5,742 nucleotides of DNA from assembly GCA_000715635.1 (NCBI GenBank), contig KL569101.1:467-6208 (forward strand), read 5' to 3'. The translations under genes and the position numbers were made by a program. This stretch comes from Streptomyces violaceus (lineage in GTDB: Bacteria > Actinomycetota > Actinomycetes > Streptomycetales > Streptomycetaceae). Positions 1 through 5,423 of the stretch are shown here, one piece after another. The notes under the pieces were generated by a model. It was not told the DNA's origin, did not search any database, and was given only the letters and a program-made list of their open reading frames with translations. Positions within the stretch are counted from its first letter, which is position 1; each line of letters begins with the position of its first letter.

Positions 1-821
1 CTGCCGTGTCCGACGGTGGCCGGACGCCGGACGGCGGCCCGGTCGCCTCGGCGTCGCCGTCGCGCAGTTCCTCCGCCGGCACCGGCATGGGCAAGGACAA
101 GAGCAAGAGCGAGGGGAAGGAGTCCGCCTCCGCGACGCCTGCCTCGCGCGCCCCCGCTGCCGACGGCGACAGCGACCGGCCCGGTCGTACCAGCGCTCCC
201 GCCGCCGGCCCCGTCCCCCTCACCGTGAACACCACCCCGCACGCCTGGGAAGACCCCTGTTCCCAGCGCTACCTGGTGAACCGTCCGCCGGGGCAGGTCG
301 GGCCGCCGCCGCTGGAGCAGGACGCGCCCGCCTGGGTGGCGGCGAACGGGGCCGTTCCGTCGGGGCAGCAGTTCCTGAAGCTCACCGTGCAGGGCACCGG
401 CAAGGAGACGGTGGTCGTCGACGGGCTGACGGTCCGCATGGCCGGCAAGCGGACGCCGCTCGCCTGGAACGACTACGCCATGGGCTATCCGGGCGTCGGC
501 TGCGGCGGTGGCGTCCCGACGCGCTTCTTCACGGTCGCGCTCGATGCCGCGCGTCCCTCCGTCGTCCCCGAGGCGGGCCATGACGACTTCCCGTTCTCGG
601 TGAGCCAGTCCGACCCGGAGGTCTACTACATCCGGGCCGACGCCTCCGCCTACGACGTCAGCTGGTACCTGGAGCTGCGCTGGTCCAGCGGCAGCCGGCA
701 CGGCACGCTGACGGTGGACGACAAGGGCCGGCCCTTCCGTACGAGCGGGAACAACGGGCGTCCGGCGTACGAGTTCCCGCTGGGCGGTGACAAGTGGGTC
801 GAGGCCGGCACCACTGAATGA
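1..821 (+). CDS. C-terminal part of a probable HTH-membrane sensor/regulator (5' end outside window)
   Basis: The reading frame is open to the left edge. The GTG at 6 is only the first possible start seen, and too little sequence precedes it to show a ribosome site, so I treat the gene as partial. Numbering from that GTG, residues 1-70 are a Ser/Ala/Pro/Gly linker with a Lys/Glu patch (KDKSKSEGKES) and no hydrophobic segment. Residues 72-265 form a compact, beta-looking domain with WEDPCSQRYLVNRPP, LTVQGTGKETVVV, PLAWNDYAMG, GVGCGGGVPTR, WYLELRWSSG and GRPFRTSG. There are two cysteines (C85, C166), which could form a disulfide outside the cell. I recall this tail from Streptomyces proteins annotated as helix-turn-helix regulators, where it follows a membrane helix. 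That N-terminal half is inferred, not seen. The gene ends 11 bases before the stop of the convergent small gene. Function is unproven. Confidence 0.8.
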   Translation, partial: AVSDGGRTPDGGPVASASPSRSSSAGTGMGKDKSKSEGKESASATPASRAPAADGDSDRPGRTSAPAAGPVPLTVNTTPHAWEDPCSQRYLVNRPPGQVGPPPLEQDAPAWVAANGAVPSGQQFLKLTVQGTGKETVVVDGLTVRMAGKRTPLAWNDYAMGYPGVGCGGGVPTRFFTVALDAARPSVVPEAGHDDFPFSVSQSDPEVYYIRADASAYDVSWYLELRWSSGSRHGTLTVDDKGRPFRTSGNNGRPAYEFPLGGDKWVEAGTTE

Positions 822-832
822 CCGACTGACGC

Positions 833-1198
833 TCAGTGGAACGCGTGGACCAGCTCGATCTTCCCGACGATGTGGGCGTTGAACTCGTCGAGTTCCTCGG
901 CCGGGACCCACAGTTCGAGGATCGTCCGCCCGCCCGCCTGCTGGACCGGGTAGCGGCTCAGGAAGTCGGAGTCGACCTCGAACCGGGTGACGTAGCCGGC
1001 GCCGTCGTGTTTGACGTTCCAGTCGCGTGCGATCTTGACGGCGTAGTGCTCGTTGAGGACCGGGTAGAAGATCGGCTGCTCGGGGAGCCGGGGCGGCCAG
1101 GCGCGCCAGTCGAGCTCCCGCACCAGGTCGAGTTCCTTGGGGCCGGTGGGACGCCACAGGGTCGTCGTCGCTCGCTCGCTGGTCTGCACGGGCACCAT
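833..1198 (-). CDS. small conserved protein, 'ADP-ribosylation/crystallin J1' family
   Basis: This encodes 121 residues from ATG at 1198. A TTG directly upstream and a GTG directly downstream are alternative starts, and only a weak purine site (AAGTGA, minus strand) precedes them. The sequence has the conserved blocks I associate with this actinobacterial family: LWRPTGPKELDLV near the N-terminus, PPRLPEQPIFYPVLNEHYA in the first half, then ARDWNV, GYVTRFEVDSDFLSRYPVQ, and LWVPAEELDEFN near the C-terminus. It is soluble, with no signal peptide or membrane helix. The family name is inherited from annotation. The protein is far shorter than ADP-ribosylglycohydrolases and I see none of their metal-binding motifs, so no enzymatic role should be assumed. 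It is transcribed divergently from the methyltransferase gene across a gap of about 77 bases and converges with the left-edge gene. Confidence 0.82.
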   Translation of the reverse strand: MVPVQTSERATTTLWRPTGPKELDLVRELDWRAWPPRLPEQPIFYPVLNEHYAVKIARDWNVKHDGAGYVTRFEVDSDFLSRYPVQQAGGRTILELWVPAEELDEFNAHIVGKIELVHAFH

Positions 1199-1222
1199 CA
1201 AATCACTTGAGGCGTTAGGTTG

Positions 1223-1249
1223 TTGACCGTCGGAGTGGTTGCTTATTGA
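1223..1249 (+). promoter_or_regulatory. possible promoter for the methyltransferase gene
   Basis: TTGACC at 1223-1228 resembles an actinomycete -35 box (TTGACN). The best -10 candidate is TATTGA at 1244-1249, giving a spacer of only 15 bases, which is shorter than usual. The surrounding 1202-1260 stretch is clearly more AT-rich than the coding DNA, as expected for a divergent control region. Assignment is tentative. Confidence 0.25.
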
Positions 1250-1254
1250 ACCAC
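1235..1254. repeat. inverted repeat in the divergent control region
   Basis: GTGGTT at 1235-1240 is exactly complementary to AACCAC at 1249-1254, across the AT-rich spacer GCTTATTG. A further GAG at 1233-1235 could also pair with CTC at 1258-1260 if a short bulge is allowed. It lies between the divergent small gene and the methyltransferase gene and overlaps the possible -10 region, a position suited to an operator. It could equally be a small hairpin in a leader RNA, or chance. Confidence 0.4.
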
Positions 1255-1263
1255 CTACTCTTC

Positions 1264-1269
1264 AGGGAG
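1264..1269 (+). promoter_or_regulatory. ribosome binding site that sets the methyltransferase start
   Basis: AGGGAG lies six bases before ATG at 1276. It decides the start in favour of this ATG over the in-frame TTG at 1246, which has no comparable site and would add ten residues outside the family's conserved region. Confidence 0.75.
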
Positions 1270-1275
1270 ACGTCC

Positions 1276-2178
1276 ATGTCCGGTGACGCGCTCAGCCAGG
1301 ATCCCGCCGAGCTGCGGAGGAGGATCGACAGCGGCAGGGCGCACCCGGCGCGGGTCTACGACGTCTTCCTCGGGGGCAAGGACCACTACCCCGCCGACCG
1401 GGACGCGGCCGCCGCCGCGCTCGCCGCCAATCCGCGCGGGTACCTCGACGTCCGGCACAACCGTGACTTCCTGCGCCGCGCGGTGACGACACTGGTGGAG
1501 CAGGACGGCATCCGGCAGTTCCTCGACATCGGCACGGGGCTGCCGACCGCCGAGAACGTGCACCAGATCGCGCAGCGCGTCGCGCCCGAGTCGCGGGTCG
1601 TGTACGTCGACAACGACCCGGTCGTGCTCGCGCACGCGCGGGCCCTGCTGACCAGTGGGCCCGAGGGGCGTACCGACTACATCGACGCCGATCTGCGGGA
1701 CCCGGCCCGCATCCTCGAACAGGCCGCCAAGACGCTGGACTTCGACCAACCGGTCGCGCTGTGCCTGGTCGCGATCCTGCACTTCGTCGAGGACGGCGAG
1801 GCGTATCCGCTGGTGCGCGGGCTGCTCGACGCGCTGCCCGTCGGCAGCCGGCTGGTGCTCAGCCATCTCACCGATGACCTCAACCCCGAGAACATCCGCG
1901 CGGTCCAGCGGACGTACACCGAGCGGGGGTTCACCTTCGTGCTGCGGTCCCGGGCGGACGTCGAGCGGTTCTTCGCGGAGAACCAGTTGGAGATCGCCGA
2001 CCCGGGGATCGTCCCCGCGCACCGCTGGCGGCCCGACCACGCGGCCCCCGTCCCCGAGCAGCCGGAGGAGTCCTTCCTCGCCGGCCTCGACGACATCGAG
2101 AAGGTCCGCTACCGCGACATCAACGACGTCACGGACGCGGACATCAACGTGTACGCGGGGATCGGGGCCAAGGGCTGA
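1276..2178 (+). CDS. SAM-dependent methyltransferase, DUF574/Methyltransf_19 family
   Basis: This encodes 300 residues, close to the usual family length of about 260-300. The N-terminal signature is present at residues 23-42 (HPARVYDVFLGGKD followed by HYPADR). The Rossmann-fold SAM-binding loop is FLDIGTGLPT at 82-91. The acidic end of strand 2 is VVYVDNDP at 108-115, and YIDADLRDP at 135-143 likely contacts the adenine. CLVAILHFV at 163-171 is the strand-4 motif. The C-terminal part has HRWRPD. There is no membrane segment, so it acts in the cytoplasm. This family is greatly expanded in actinomycetes, often beside DUF397 or XRE regulators, and most members have no known substrate. Neither partner type is visible here. 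A good ribosome site supports the ATG. It is probably a single-gene unit, since the next gene has its own promoter-like signals. Confidence 0.92.
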   Translation: MSGDALSQDPAELRRRIDSGRAHPARVYDVFLGGKDHYPADRDAAAAALAANPRGYLDVRHNRDFLRRAVTTLVEQDGIRQFLDIGTGLPTAENVHQIAQRVAPESRVVYVDNDPVVLAHARALLTSGPEGRTDYIDADLRDPARILEQAAKTLDFDQPVALCLVAILHFVEDGEAYPLVRGLLDALPVGSRLVLSHLTDDLNPENIRAVQRTYTERGFTFVLRSRADVERFFAENQLEIADPGIVPAHRWRPDHAAPVPEQPEESFLAGLDDIEKVRYRDINDVTDADINVYAGIGAKG

Positions 2179-2202
2179 GCAGCCGACCGGTGTGCTCCCG
2201 TG

Positions 2203-2215
2203 TCCGGATCCCGGA
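2203..2215. repeat. short inverted repeat upstream of the aminotransferase promoter
   Basis: TCCGG at 2203-2207 and CCGGA at 2211-2215 are perfect inverted arms around ATC. It sits seven bases upstream of the -35 element and 24 bases after the methyltransferase stop. It could be part of an operator. It is too short and lacks a U-tract, so it is not a convincing terminator. Confidence 0.3.
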
Positions 2216-2222
2216 AATCTTC

Positions 2223-2250
2223 TTGTAGGCGGCACGTATTTCTCTAGGCT
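2223..2250 (+). promoter_or_regulatory. probable promoter of the aminotransferase gene
   Basis: TTGTAG at 2223-2228 and TAGGCT at 2245-2250 are separated by 16 bases. The -10 element fits the actinomycete TAGRRT-like consensus at five of six positions, and the -35 begins with the key TTG. The stretch is locally AT-rich (GTATTTCTCTAGG). Transcription would begin around 2257, giving a leader of about 34 bases ending in a strong ribosome site. Confidence 0.55.
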
Positions 2251-2277
2251 GCCGGGCACGAGGCGTCACCGCAGCCC

Positions 2278-2283
2278 AAGGAG
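2278..2283 (+). promoter_or_regulatory. strong ribosome binding site that sets the aminotransferase start
   Basis: AAGGAG lies seven bases before ATG at 2291. It fixes the start there, although the same frame stays open back to 1655 inside the methyltransferase gene. Confidence 0.8.
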
Positions 2284-2290
2284 CCGTGCC

Positions 2291-3514
2291 ATGACCGTCG
2301 CCGACCACGCGCCCACCCACTCTCCCGTGCCGCCGCTCGCCGCGCGGGCCCGGTCCGTCGGCGGCTCCCCGGTACGGGACATCCTTGCGGTCACCGCCCG
2401 CCCCGAGGTGATCAACTTCGCGGGCGGGCTGCCGGCGCCGGAGCTGTTCGACGCGGAGGGCATCGCGGCCGCGTACCGGGCGGTGCTCGCCGAGGTGCCC
2501 GCGCGGGCGTTGCAGTACTCCACGACCGAGGGAGAGCCCGTGCTGCGGGTCGCGCTCGCCGCCCGGACCAGCGCGCGCGGCCTGCCGACCGACGCCGAGG
2601 ACCTGCTCGTCACCACCGGCTCCCAGCAGGCCCTCTCCCTCCTGGCCACCGCGCTGCTCGAACCCGGGGACACCGTCCTCGTCGAGAACCCTTGCTATCT
2701 GGCGGCACTCCAGGCCTTCGGCTTCGCCGGAGCGCGGGTCGTGGCCGTGCCCGGGGATGAGCACGGCGTCGATCCCGGGGCGCTGGAGGAGCTGGTGGTG
2801 CGGGAGCGGCCCAAGCTGCTCTACACCGTGCCCACCTTCCAGAACCCCACCGGCCGGACACTGCCCGCCGAGCGGCGTGCCGCCGTGGCCGCCGTCGCCG
2901 CGCGGCGCGGGCTGTGGATCGTCGAGGACGACCCCTACGGGGAGCTCCGCTACGAGGGCGAACGCGTGCCGTGGATCGCCTCCCACCCGGGGGCCGAGGA
3001 CCGTACGGTGCTGCTCGGCAGCTTCTCCAAGGTCATGGCGCCCGGACTGCGGCTGGGCTGGCTGCGCGCGCCCGGGGAGCTGCGGCGTGCCTGTGCCGTC
3101 GCCAAGCAGGCCGCCGACCTGCACACCCCGACCGTCAACCAGCTCGCCGCGGCCCGGTACCTGGCCGACAACGACCTCGACGCCCACGTCACGCGCGTCG
3201 CCGGCGTGTACCGCGAGCGCCGGGACGCCATGCTCGCGGGGCTGGCCGGGGCGCTGCCCGAGGGGTCGGTCTGGAACCGGCCCGAGGGCGGCATGTTCCT
3301 GTGGGCGCGCCTGCCGGAGCCGTACGACACGACGGCCCTGCTGCCGCAGGTGGTGCGGCACGACGTGGCCTACGTCCCCGGCGCCCCCTTCTACGCCGGC
3401 ACCCCCGACCGCACGACCCTGCGGCTGTGCTTCGTGACGCAGACGCCCGAGGAGATCGGGGAGGGGCTGGGGAGGCTGGGCAAGGGGCTGCGGGCCGCGT
3501 CCGCCGGGGCTTAG
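2291..3514 (+). CDS. class I/II PLP-dependent aminotransferase, 2-aminoadipate/MocR-like type
   Basis: This encodes 407 residues with the full fold type I aminotransferase core. Visible motifs are INFAGGLPAPELFD (41-54), LQYSTTEGEPVLR (74-86), the phosphate-contact TTGSQQAL (108-115), the aromatic C135-Y136 region that stacks on PLP, PTFQNPTG (181-188, N185 likely contacting PLP), EDDPYGELRY (212-221, D214 and Y216), and GSFSKVMAPGLRLGW (243-257). K247 is the predicted Schiff-base lysine. GGMFLWARLP (333-342), VPGAPFYA (362-369) and R378, likely the substrate carboxylate arginine, complete the set. The pattern matches the LysN/ARO8-like group that transfers amino groups between 2-oxoglutarate and amino acids such as 2-aminoadipate, leucine or aromatic amino acids. 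The exact substrate cannot be read from sequence. It lacks the GntR-type DNA-binding domain of true MocR proteins. It is cytoplasmic, probably monocistronic, and followed by degraded gene ends. Confidence 0.93.
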   Translation: MTVADHAPTHSPVPPLAARARSVGGSPVRDILAVTARPEVINFAGGLPAPELFDAEGIAAAYRAVLAEVPARALQYSTTEGEPVLRVALAARTSARGLPTDAEDLLVTTGSQQALSLLATALLEPGDTVLVENPCYLAALQAFGFAGARVVAVPGDEHGVDPGALEELVVRERPKLLYTVPTFQNPTGRTLPAERRAAVAAVAARRGLWIVEDDPYGELRYEGERVPWIASHPGAEDRTVLLGSFSKVMAPGLRLGWLRAPGELRRACAVAKQAADLHTPTVNQLAAARYLADNDLDAHVTRVAGVYRERRDAMLAGLAGALPEGSVWNRPEGGMFLWARLPEPYDTTALLPQVVRHDVAYVPGAPFYAGTPDRTTLRLCFVTQTPEEIGEGLGRLGKGLRAASAGA

Positions 3515-3560
3515 AGCTCACCGCCCGGAAACAGCGTCGGCCTCCTCCTTGCCAGGCTGG

Positions 3561-3671
3561 TCATTCCTCCGCGTCGCGGACCAGAAGTGCGATCTGCACC
3601 CGGTTCTCGACGGCCAGCTTGGCGAACAGGCTGCCCGCGTGCGCCTTGACGGTCGCGACGGTGATGCGCAA
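3561..3671 (-). pseudogene. truncated C-terminus of a LuxR/NarL-type response regulator
   Basis: Read on the minus strand, the frame ending at TGA 3561-3563 gives LRITVATVKAHAGSLFAKLA, followed by VENRVQIALLVRDAEE and the stop. This is the last two to three helices of a LuxR-type helix-turn-helix domain: the recognition helix (TVATVKAHAGSLFAKL) and the dimerisation helix (RVQIALLVRD). The receiver domain and the first HTH helices should lie further right, but beyond about 3671 the same frame (SSRC and onward) no longer resembles the family. There is therefore no start codon in a sensible position and no intact protein. The remaining 36 or so codons are well conserved and have no internal stop, which suggests a fairly recent truncation. 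It is convergent with the aminotransferase gene, 46 bases away. Confidence 0.72.
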
Positions 3672-3846
3672 GGAGCTGCGGCAGGAGTTCGGGAAGCGGG
3701 CCACGATGGTGACGGCCGACCAGGGCGGGCACGGTGTCTATCCGTTCGGCCGCAACACCTGCGCGAACGAGGCGGTGACGGCGTTCCTGGTCACGGGCCA
3801 GCGCCCCGCACGGGACCTCGCCTGCGCGGCGGAGCCGGGCGAGTAG
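3664..3846 (+). pseudogene. truncated C-terminus of a TAP-type alpha/beta hydrolase (secreted peptidase family)
   Basis: The frame ending at TAG 3844-3846 reads MRKELRQEFGKRATMVTADQ, then GGHGVYPFGRNTCANEAVT and AFLVTGQRPARDLACAAEPGE. I recognise this as the C-terminal TAP-like segment of Streptomyces tripeptidyl-aminopeptidase-type hydrolases. It carries the catalytic-triad histidine in GGHG (codon 3730-3732) and the late cysteine-containing blocks. Complete family members are about 480-530 residues with a signal peptide and a GxSxG nucleophile. Here only about 60 codons remain, and the codons before 3664 belong to the antisense of the LuxR fragment. A 60-residue peptide from ATG 3664 is possible on paper, but it has no clear ribosome site and lacks the nucleophile and acid, so it would be inactive. 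Confidence 0.72.
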
Positions 3847-3847
3847 C

Positions 3848-3855
3848 GGGGGGGG
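3848..3855 (+). promoter_or_regulatory. run of eight G just before the membrane-protein start
   Basis: Eight consecutive G occupy 3848-3855, directly after the TAG of the hydrolase remnant and two bases before ATG 3858. The tract is purine-rich and probably serves as the ribosome contact, though it is not a canonical AGGAGG and sits unusually close. No other good ribosome site precedes this ATG. Confidence 0.4.
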
Positions 3856-3857
3856 AC

Positions 3858-4511
3858 ATGCTCAAGGACGTGCGGCGGCGTCGGGCCGCCCAGCGGGTCA
3901 GGCCCGGGGACGGGCGGGCGCTGAAGCGGTTCCGCTGGTGGCAGTTGCCCTTCCGCGCACTGTTCTCTCTTCGGCTGACGCACGAGGACGGCCGGCAGAC
4001 GGTGTACGCCGTCGACGTCAGGCACGGGCAGAACCAGTCGTCCGGCAAGGTCAAGGCCGACCTGTACCTCGACGGCAGGCATCACGCCGAGTCCCGGCTC
4101 CCCGCCGCCTTCCCCGTCCGAGGCGGCACCGTCGAAGTGGCCATGAGCGCCTTCGGGCTCAAACGCTGCCACTACGTCACCGCCGAGGGAGCCGAGTTCC
4201 CCCTCGTCCCGGACCCCCGCTCCGCCGAAGGACGCCGCGCGCACCTCGACCGCGCGCACCCCGCACTGAGCCGCGCGATCAGCTTCCTCTCGGCGACCGT
4301 GCTCCTCGTCGCCCTGGCTCTCCTCGTCCCGCAGATCCTCGGGCTGGTCACCCAGATGGACGCCGTCGCCCAGCACATCGGCACCTTCACCTCGCCCGTT
4401 CGGCTGCCGAAATGGCTCAACATCACGATCGGCATCGCAACGGCGGCGGCCAGCACGGAGCGGGCGTCGCGGCTGCGCCACAACCGCCTGCTCGACGGCG
4501 CGGCGGGCTGA
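3858..4511 (+). CDS. uncharacterised actinomycete membrane protein
   Basis: This encodes 217 residues. Residues 1-33 are highly basic (VRRRRAAQRVR, then LKRFRWWQLPFR). Residues 35-117 look like a beta-rich soluble domain (LFSLRLTHEDGRQTVYAVDV, VKADLYLDGRHHAESRLP, VEVAMSAFGLKRCHYV). Residues 140-164 form a clear membrane helix (AISFLSATVLLVALALLVPQ onward). A weaker hydrophobic stretch at 187-198 (LNITIGIATAAA) may be a second, re-entrant or short helix before a basic tail (RASRLRHN). I recall close relatives as common Streptomyces proteins with no assigned function. There is no catalytic motif I can name. The basic N-terminus suggests the soluble domain is cytoplasmic. It begins 11 bases after the broken hydrolase remnant, so its original promoter may have been altered by that rearrangement. 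No firm promoter is visible. Confidence 0.82.
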   Translation: MLKDVRRRRAAQRVRPGDGRALKRFRWWQLPFRALFSLRLTHEDGRQTVYAVDVRHGQNQSSGKVKADLYLDGRHHAESRLPAAFPVRGGTVEVAMSAFGLKRCHYVTAEGAEFPLVPDPRSAEGRRAHLDRAHPALSRAISFLSATVLLVALALLVPQILGLVTQMDAVAQHIGTFTSPVRLPKWLNITIGIATAAASTERASRLRHNRLLDGAAG

Positions 4512-4514
4512 CCC

Positions 4515-4528
4515 GATCAGGGATCAGG
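4515..4528. repeat. tandem 7-base direct repeat
   Basis: GATCAGG occurs twice back to back (4515-4521 and 4522-4528) in the 60-base gap between the membrane-protein gene and the N-acetyltransferase gene. It is followed by the partly self-complementary GGGCC-AG-GGCCC run (4528-4539), whose two-base loop is too tight for a proper terminator hairpin. It may simply be chance. Confidence 0.3.
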
Positions 4529-4559
4529 GGCCAGGGCCCAAGGCGGAGCGGGATCTGGC

Positions 4560-4565
4560 TACGGT
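4560..4565 (+). promoter_or_regulatory. possible -10 box for a leaderless N-acetyltransferase mRNA
   Basis: TACGGT fits the actinomycete TANNNT -10 pattern and ends six bases before ATG 4572, so transcription could start at or next to the start codon. In support, no Shine-Dalgarno sequence precedes this ATG. Against it, no good -35 (TTGAC-like) is seen 16-18 bases upstream. Confidence 0.35.
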
Positions 4566-4571
4566 GATGTC

Positions 4572-5414
4572 ATGTCTGACTCCGTGCCGTCCGTGCAGTT
4601 CGACCTCGACGCGTATCTCCGGCGGATCGGATGGGAGGGGGAGCGGCGGGCCGACGCGGCGACCCTGCGGGGTGTGCATCTGGCGCACATGCGGGCCCTC
4701 CCGTTCGAGAACCTCGACGCACTGCGCCGCCAGGCACCCTCCCTCGATCCGGCCGACCTCATGGCCAAGTTCGTCCACGGCCGACGCGGCGGATACTGCT
4801 ACGAGCACAACACGCTGTTCGCCTGCGCGCTGGAGGCGCTGGGCTTCCGGGTGACCCTGCTGACCGCGCGGGTCGTCGTGGGCGCCGACAGCATCGCGAG
4901 CCGGCCGCGCACACACATGGCGCTGCTGGTCGACATACCCGGCGAACCGCGGCCGTACCTCACCGATGTCGGCTTCGGGGCGATCGGCGCGCTGCTGGAG
5001 CCGGTGCCGCTGGTGGCGGACGTCGAGTTCGCCGGGGGCGGGCGGCGGCATCGCCTGGTGCACGTGCCGCACGACGGGCCCCTGGAGATGTGGGTGCTCC
5101 AGGCTCACGACCAGGTAAAGGACGACTGGGCCGATCAGTACGCCTTCACCCTGGAGCCCTTCGAGAAGCCCGATTTCGACGTCATCAACTGGCACATCGG
5201 CACGAACCCGCGCTCGCCGTTCACCCAGCGCGTCTACGTCCAGAGCGTCAGCGCCGCGCGGCACCTGCTGCTCCACGGGCGCCTTCTGACCGAGACCCGC
5301 GCCGACGGGACGGTCACCGAGCGGCAGGTGACCGGTGAGGCGGAGGCGCGCCGGCTTCTGGAGGAGGAGTTCGGCATCACCGTGCCGGAGGGGATGACGC
5401 TGCTGACCGACTGA
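4572..5414 (+). CDS. nat: arylamine N-acetyltransferase
   Basis: This encodes 280 residues, the typical length for bacterial arylamine N-acetyltransferases, which move the acetyl group of acetyl-CoA onto arylamines and hydrazines. The papain-like triad is complete: C76 in RRGGYCYEHN, H115 in RTHMALLVD and D132 in YLTDVGFG. The N-terminal LPFENLDAL (43-51) is the conserved first-domain motif. Other family blocks include PFTQRVYVQ and, near the end, the EFGI segment. It is cytoplasmic, with no signal peptide. ATG 4572 is the only reasonable start because the family homology begins soon after (FDLDAYLRRIGW). Some actinomycete homologues close ansamycin rings as amide synthases, but no polyketide or AHBA genes are visible here, so detoxification or general acylation is more likely. 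It ends nine bases from the stop of the convergent DUF4253 gene. Confidence 0.94.
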   Translation: MSDSVPSVQFDLDAYLRRIGWEGERRADAATLRGVHLAHMRALPFENLDALRRQAPSLDPADLMAKFVHGRRGGYCYEHNTLFACALEALGFRVTLLTARVVVGADSIASRPRTHMALLVDIPGEPRPYLTDVGFGAIGALLEPVPLVADVEFAGGGRRHRLVHVPHDGPLEMWVLQAHDQVKDDWADQYAFTLEPFEKPDFDVINWHIGTNPRSPFTQRVYVQSVSAARHLLLHGRLLTETRADGTVTERQVTGEAEARRLLEEEFGITVPEGMTLLTD

Positions 5415-5423
5415 GGGACACCC

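Noticed and set aside
836..1210. Plus-strand open frame opposite the small crystallin-J1-type gene
   Set aside because: The minus-strand translation has conserved family blocks. The plus-strand one is Val/Asp/Gly-rich with no motif.
1246..1275. TTG start ten codons upstream for the methyltransferase
   Set aside because: It has no ribosome site, lies inside the inverted repeat and adds residues not expected in the family. ATG 1276 has AGGGAG at good spacing.
1255..2259. Long minus-strand open frame opposite the methyltransferase
   Set aside because: It is the typical high-GC antisense shadow, rich in Val/Asp/Arg/Gly with no recognisable domain, while the plus strand encodes a clear protein family.
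1655..2290. Long in-frame extension upstream of the aminotransferase start
   Set aside because: It overlaps the methyltransferase gene in another frame, its translation is Arg/Ser/Thr/Pro-rich shadow sequence, and a strong ribosome site and family homology both point to ATG 2291.
2144..3361. 405-codon minus-strand open frame opposite the aminotransferase
   Set aside because: It is low-complexity Gly/Arg/His/Gln-rich translation without motifs, and the opposite strand has all aminotransferase motifs in order.
3511..3732. Minus-strand 73-codon open frame across the truncated region
   Set aside because: It is in a different frame from the LuxR remnant and has no recognisable homology. The LuxR-like sequence is read from the frame ending at 3561.
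3738..4481. Minus-strand open frame opposite the membrane-protein gene
   Set aside because: Its composition is shadow-like (Glu/Gly/Arg/Asp-rich), and no family is recognised. The plus strand has a coherent protein with a membrane helix and recalled relatives.
4528..4539. GGGCC-AG-GGCCC as a terminator
   Set aside because: The loop would be only two bases and no T-run follows, so a stable intrinsic terminator is not supported.
4524..5276. Minus-strand open frame opposite the N-acetyltransferase
   Set aside because: It is a shadow of a certain gene and carries no domain of its own.
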